Source: Nemertoderma westbladi (taxonomy: Eukaryota > Xenacoelomorpha > Nemertodermatida > Nemertodermatidae). From it: a DNA stretch of 64,000 bases. Of this stretch, positions 63,601 to 64,000 are shown piece by piece. The stretch is from positions 62,001 to 126,000 of the forward strand of contig JAUCBJ010008126.1 of assembly GCA_032718475.1 (NCBI GenBank), in the 5' to 3' direction. The position numbers and the translations under genes were made by a program. The notes beneath the pieces are model-generated. The model saw only the letters and a list, made by a program, of their open reading frames with translations, was not told the DNA's origin and did no database searches. The number at the start of each line of letters is the position of its first letter. Positions within the stretch are counted from its first letter, which is position 1.

Positions 63601-64000
63601 TCCATCAGGGGATGTTGGACGGATCCATCATGGATGTTGGACGGATCCATCATGGATGTTGGACGGATCCATCATGGGGATGTTGGACGGATTCATCATG
63701 GGGATGTTGGACGAATCCATCATGGATGTTGGACGGATCCATCATGGATGTTGGACGGATCCACCATGGATGTTGGACGGATCCATCATGGATGTTGGAC
63801 GGATCCGTCATGGATGTTGGACGGATCCATCATGGATGTTGGACGGATCCATCATGGATGTTGGACGGATCCATCATGGAGGTTGGACGGATCCATCATG
63901 GATGTTGGACGGATCCATCATGGAGGTTGGACGGATCCATCATGGAGGTAGGACGGATCCAACATGGATGTTGGACGGATCCATCATGGATGTTGGACGG
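60693..64000. repeat. 22-bp satellite with BamHI sites, ~150 copies, runs off the window
   Basis: Unit ggatccatcatggatgttgg + ac. Up to about 62110 only three variants alternate (ccatcat, cccacat, ccctcat). Beyond that the array is more degenerate, with single-base changes, 19-bp deletions (ggatccatggatg) and G insertions. A block with unusual variants (caatcatggattttgg, ctcacggatgtagg) occurs at about 62230 and again at about 62667. The 22-bp period with no stop codon keeps all three plus frames open, which explains the 400-660-residue MDVGRIHHGCWTDPSWMLDG-type frames. Confidence 0.98.

Noticed and set aside
60678-63951. Open frames of 411-660 residues in all plus-strand frames (MDVGRIHHGCWTDPSWMLDG type)
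   Set aside because: They are direct translations of a 22-bp repeat lacking stop codons. All three frames give the same 22-residue cycle, with no start context, splice signal or unique sequence.

Overview
The window looks like a repeat-dense piece of a metazoan nuclear genome, probably a marine invertebrate. The evidence is BEL/Pao LTR retrotransposons, several non-LTR (LINE-type) retrotransposons, inverted-repeat elements, long minisatellite/satellite arrays, an AT-rich background, a tRNA-like SINE promoter, and one exon ending in a homeodomain helix-3 signature. Nothing suggests bacterial operons, CRISPR, rRNA or phage. The species cannot be named from the sequence alone.

Layout. 1-4230 is a 28-bp minisatellite. 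4556-16030 is a nearly complete, recently inserted BEL/Pao element: LTRs of 1216 and 1215 bp with about 5 mismatches and 1 indel, TG...CA ends and a TATAT target duplication. It keeps Gag and protease, has lost reverse transcriptase and integrase, and carries an unexplained zinc-knuckle gene before the 3' LTR. Its 3' end lies about 30 bp upstream of a probable homeobox terminal exon (16062-16437), so it appears to sit in an intron of that gene. 16.8-18.2 kb holds a G-tract duplication and a long inverted-repeat element. 19-20.3 kb holds two simple arrays. 20.9-26.0 kb holds a decayed plus-strand LINE, then a minus-strand LINE inserted with an 11-bp target duplication into an older repeat tail, then a GC-rich 13-bp minisatellite. 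A cysteine-rich secreted-protein gene candidate lies at 26406-27053 (minus).

28.5-33.5 kb is a 49-bp minisatellite split by an RTE-like LINE. Further RTE-like copies, both broken, lie at 35.3-36.3 kb and 41.2-43.4 kb. Between them (about 36.3-41.15 kb) is the 5' part of a second BEL/Pao-type element. Its very long Gag region is cut by five 16-20-nt G homopolymers that coincide with reading-frame changes. 43.5-49.9 kb is a 31-bp satellite with 3-mer, 4-mer and 52-mer higher-order structure. 49.9-54.4 kb is mostly unique non-coding DNA with one tRNA-like SINE promoter. 54.4-57.1 kb is a 19-bp array with an 8-mer higher-order unit. 58.2-58.7 kb is a short 5'-truncated retroposed copy with poly(A) and a perfect 16-bp target duplication. 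59.55-60.1 kb is a CpG-rich 17-bp array, and 60.7 kb to the window end is a 22-bp BamHI-site array.

Almost all long open frames in the arrays are by-products of repeat units lacking stop codons. The credible coding content is the transposon proteins, the homeobox-like exon and the minus-strand cysteine-rich gene. The most interesting loci are the G-tract-interrupted Gag region (37.0-41.1 kb), the pol-deleted BEL element with its UGA-CGG leaky-stop context and extra zinc-knuckle gene, and the LTR insertion beside the homeobox-like exon.
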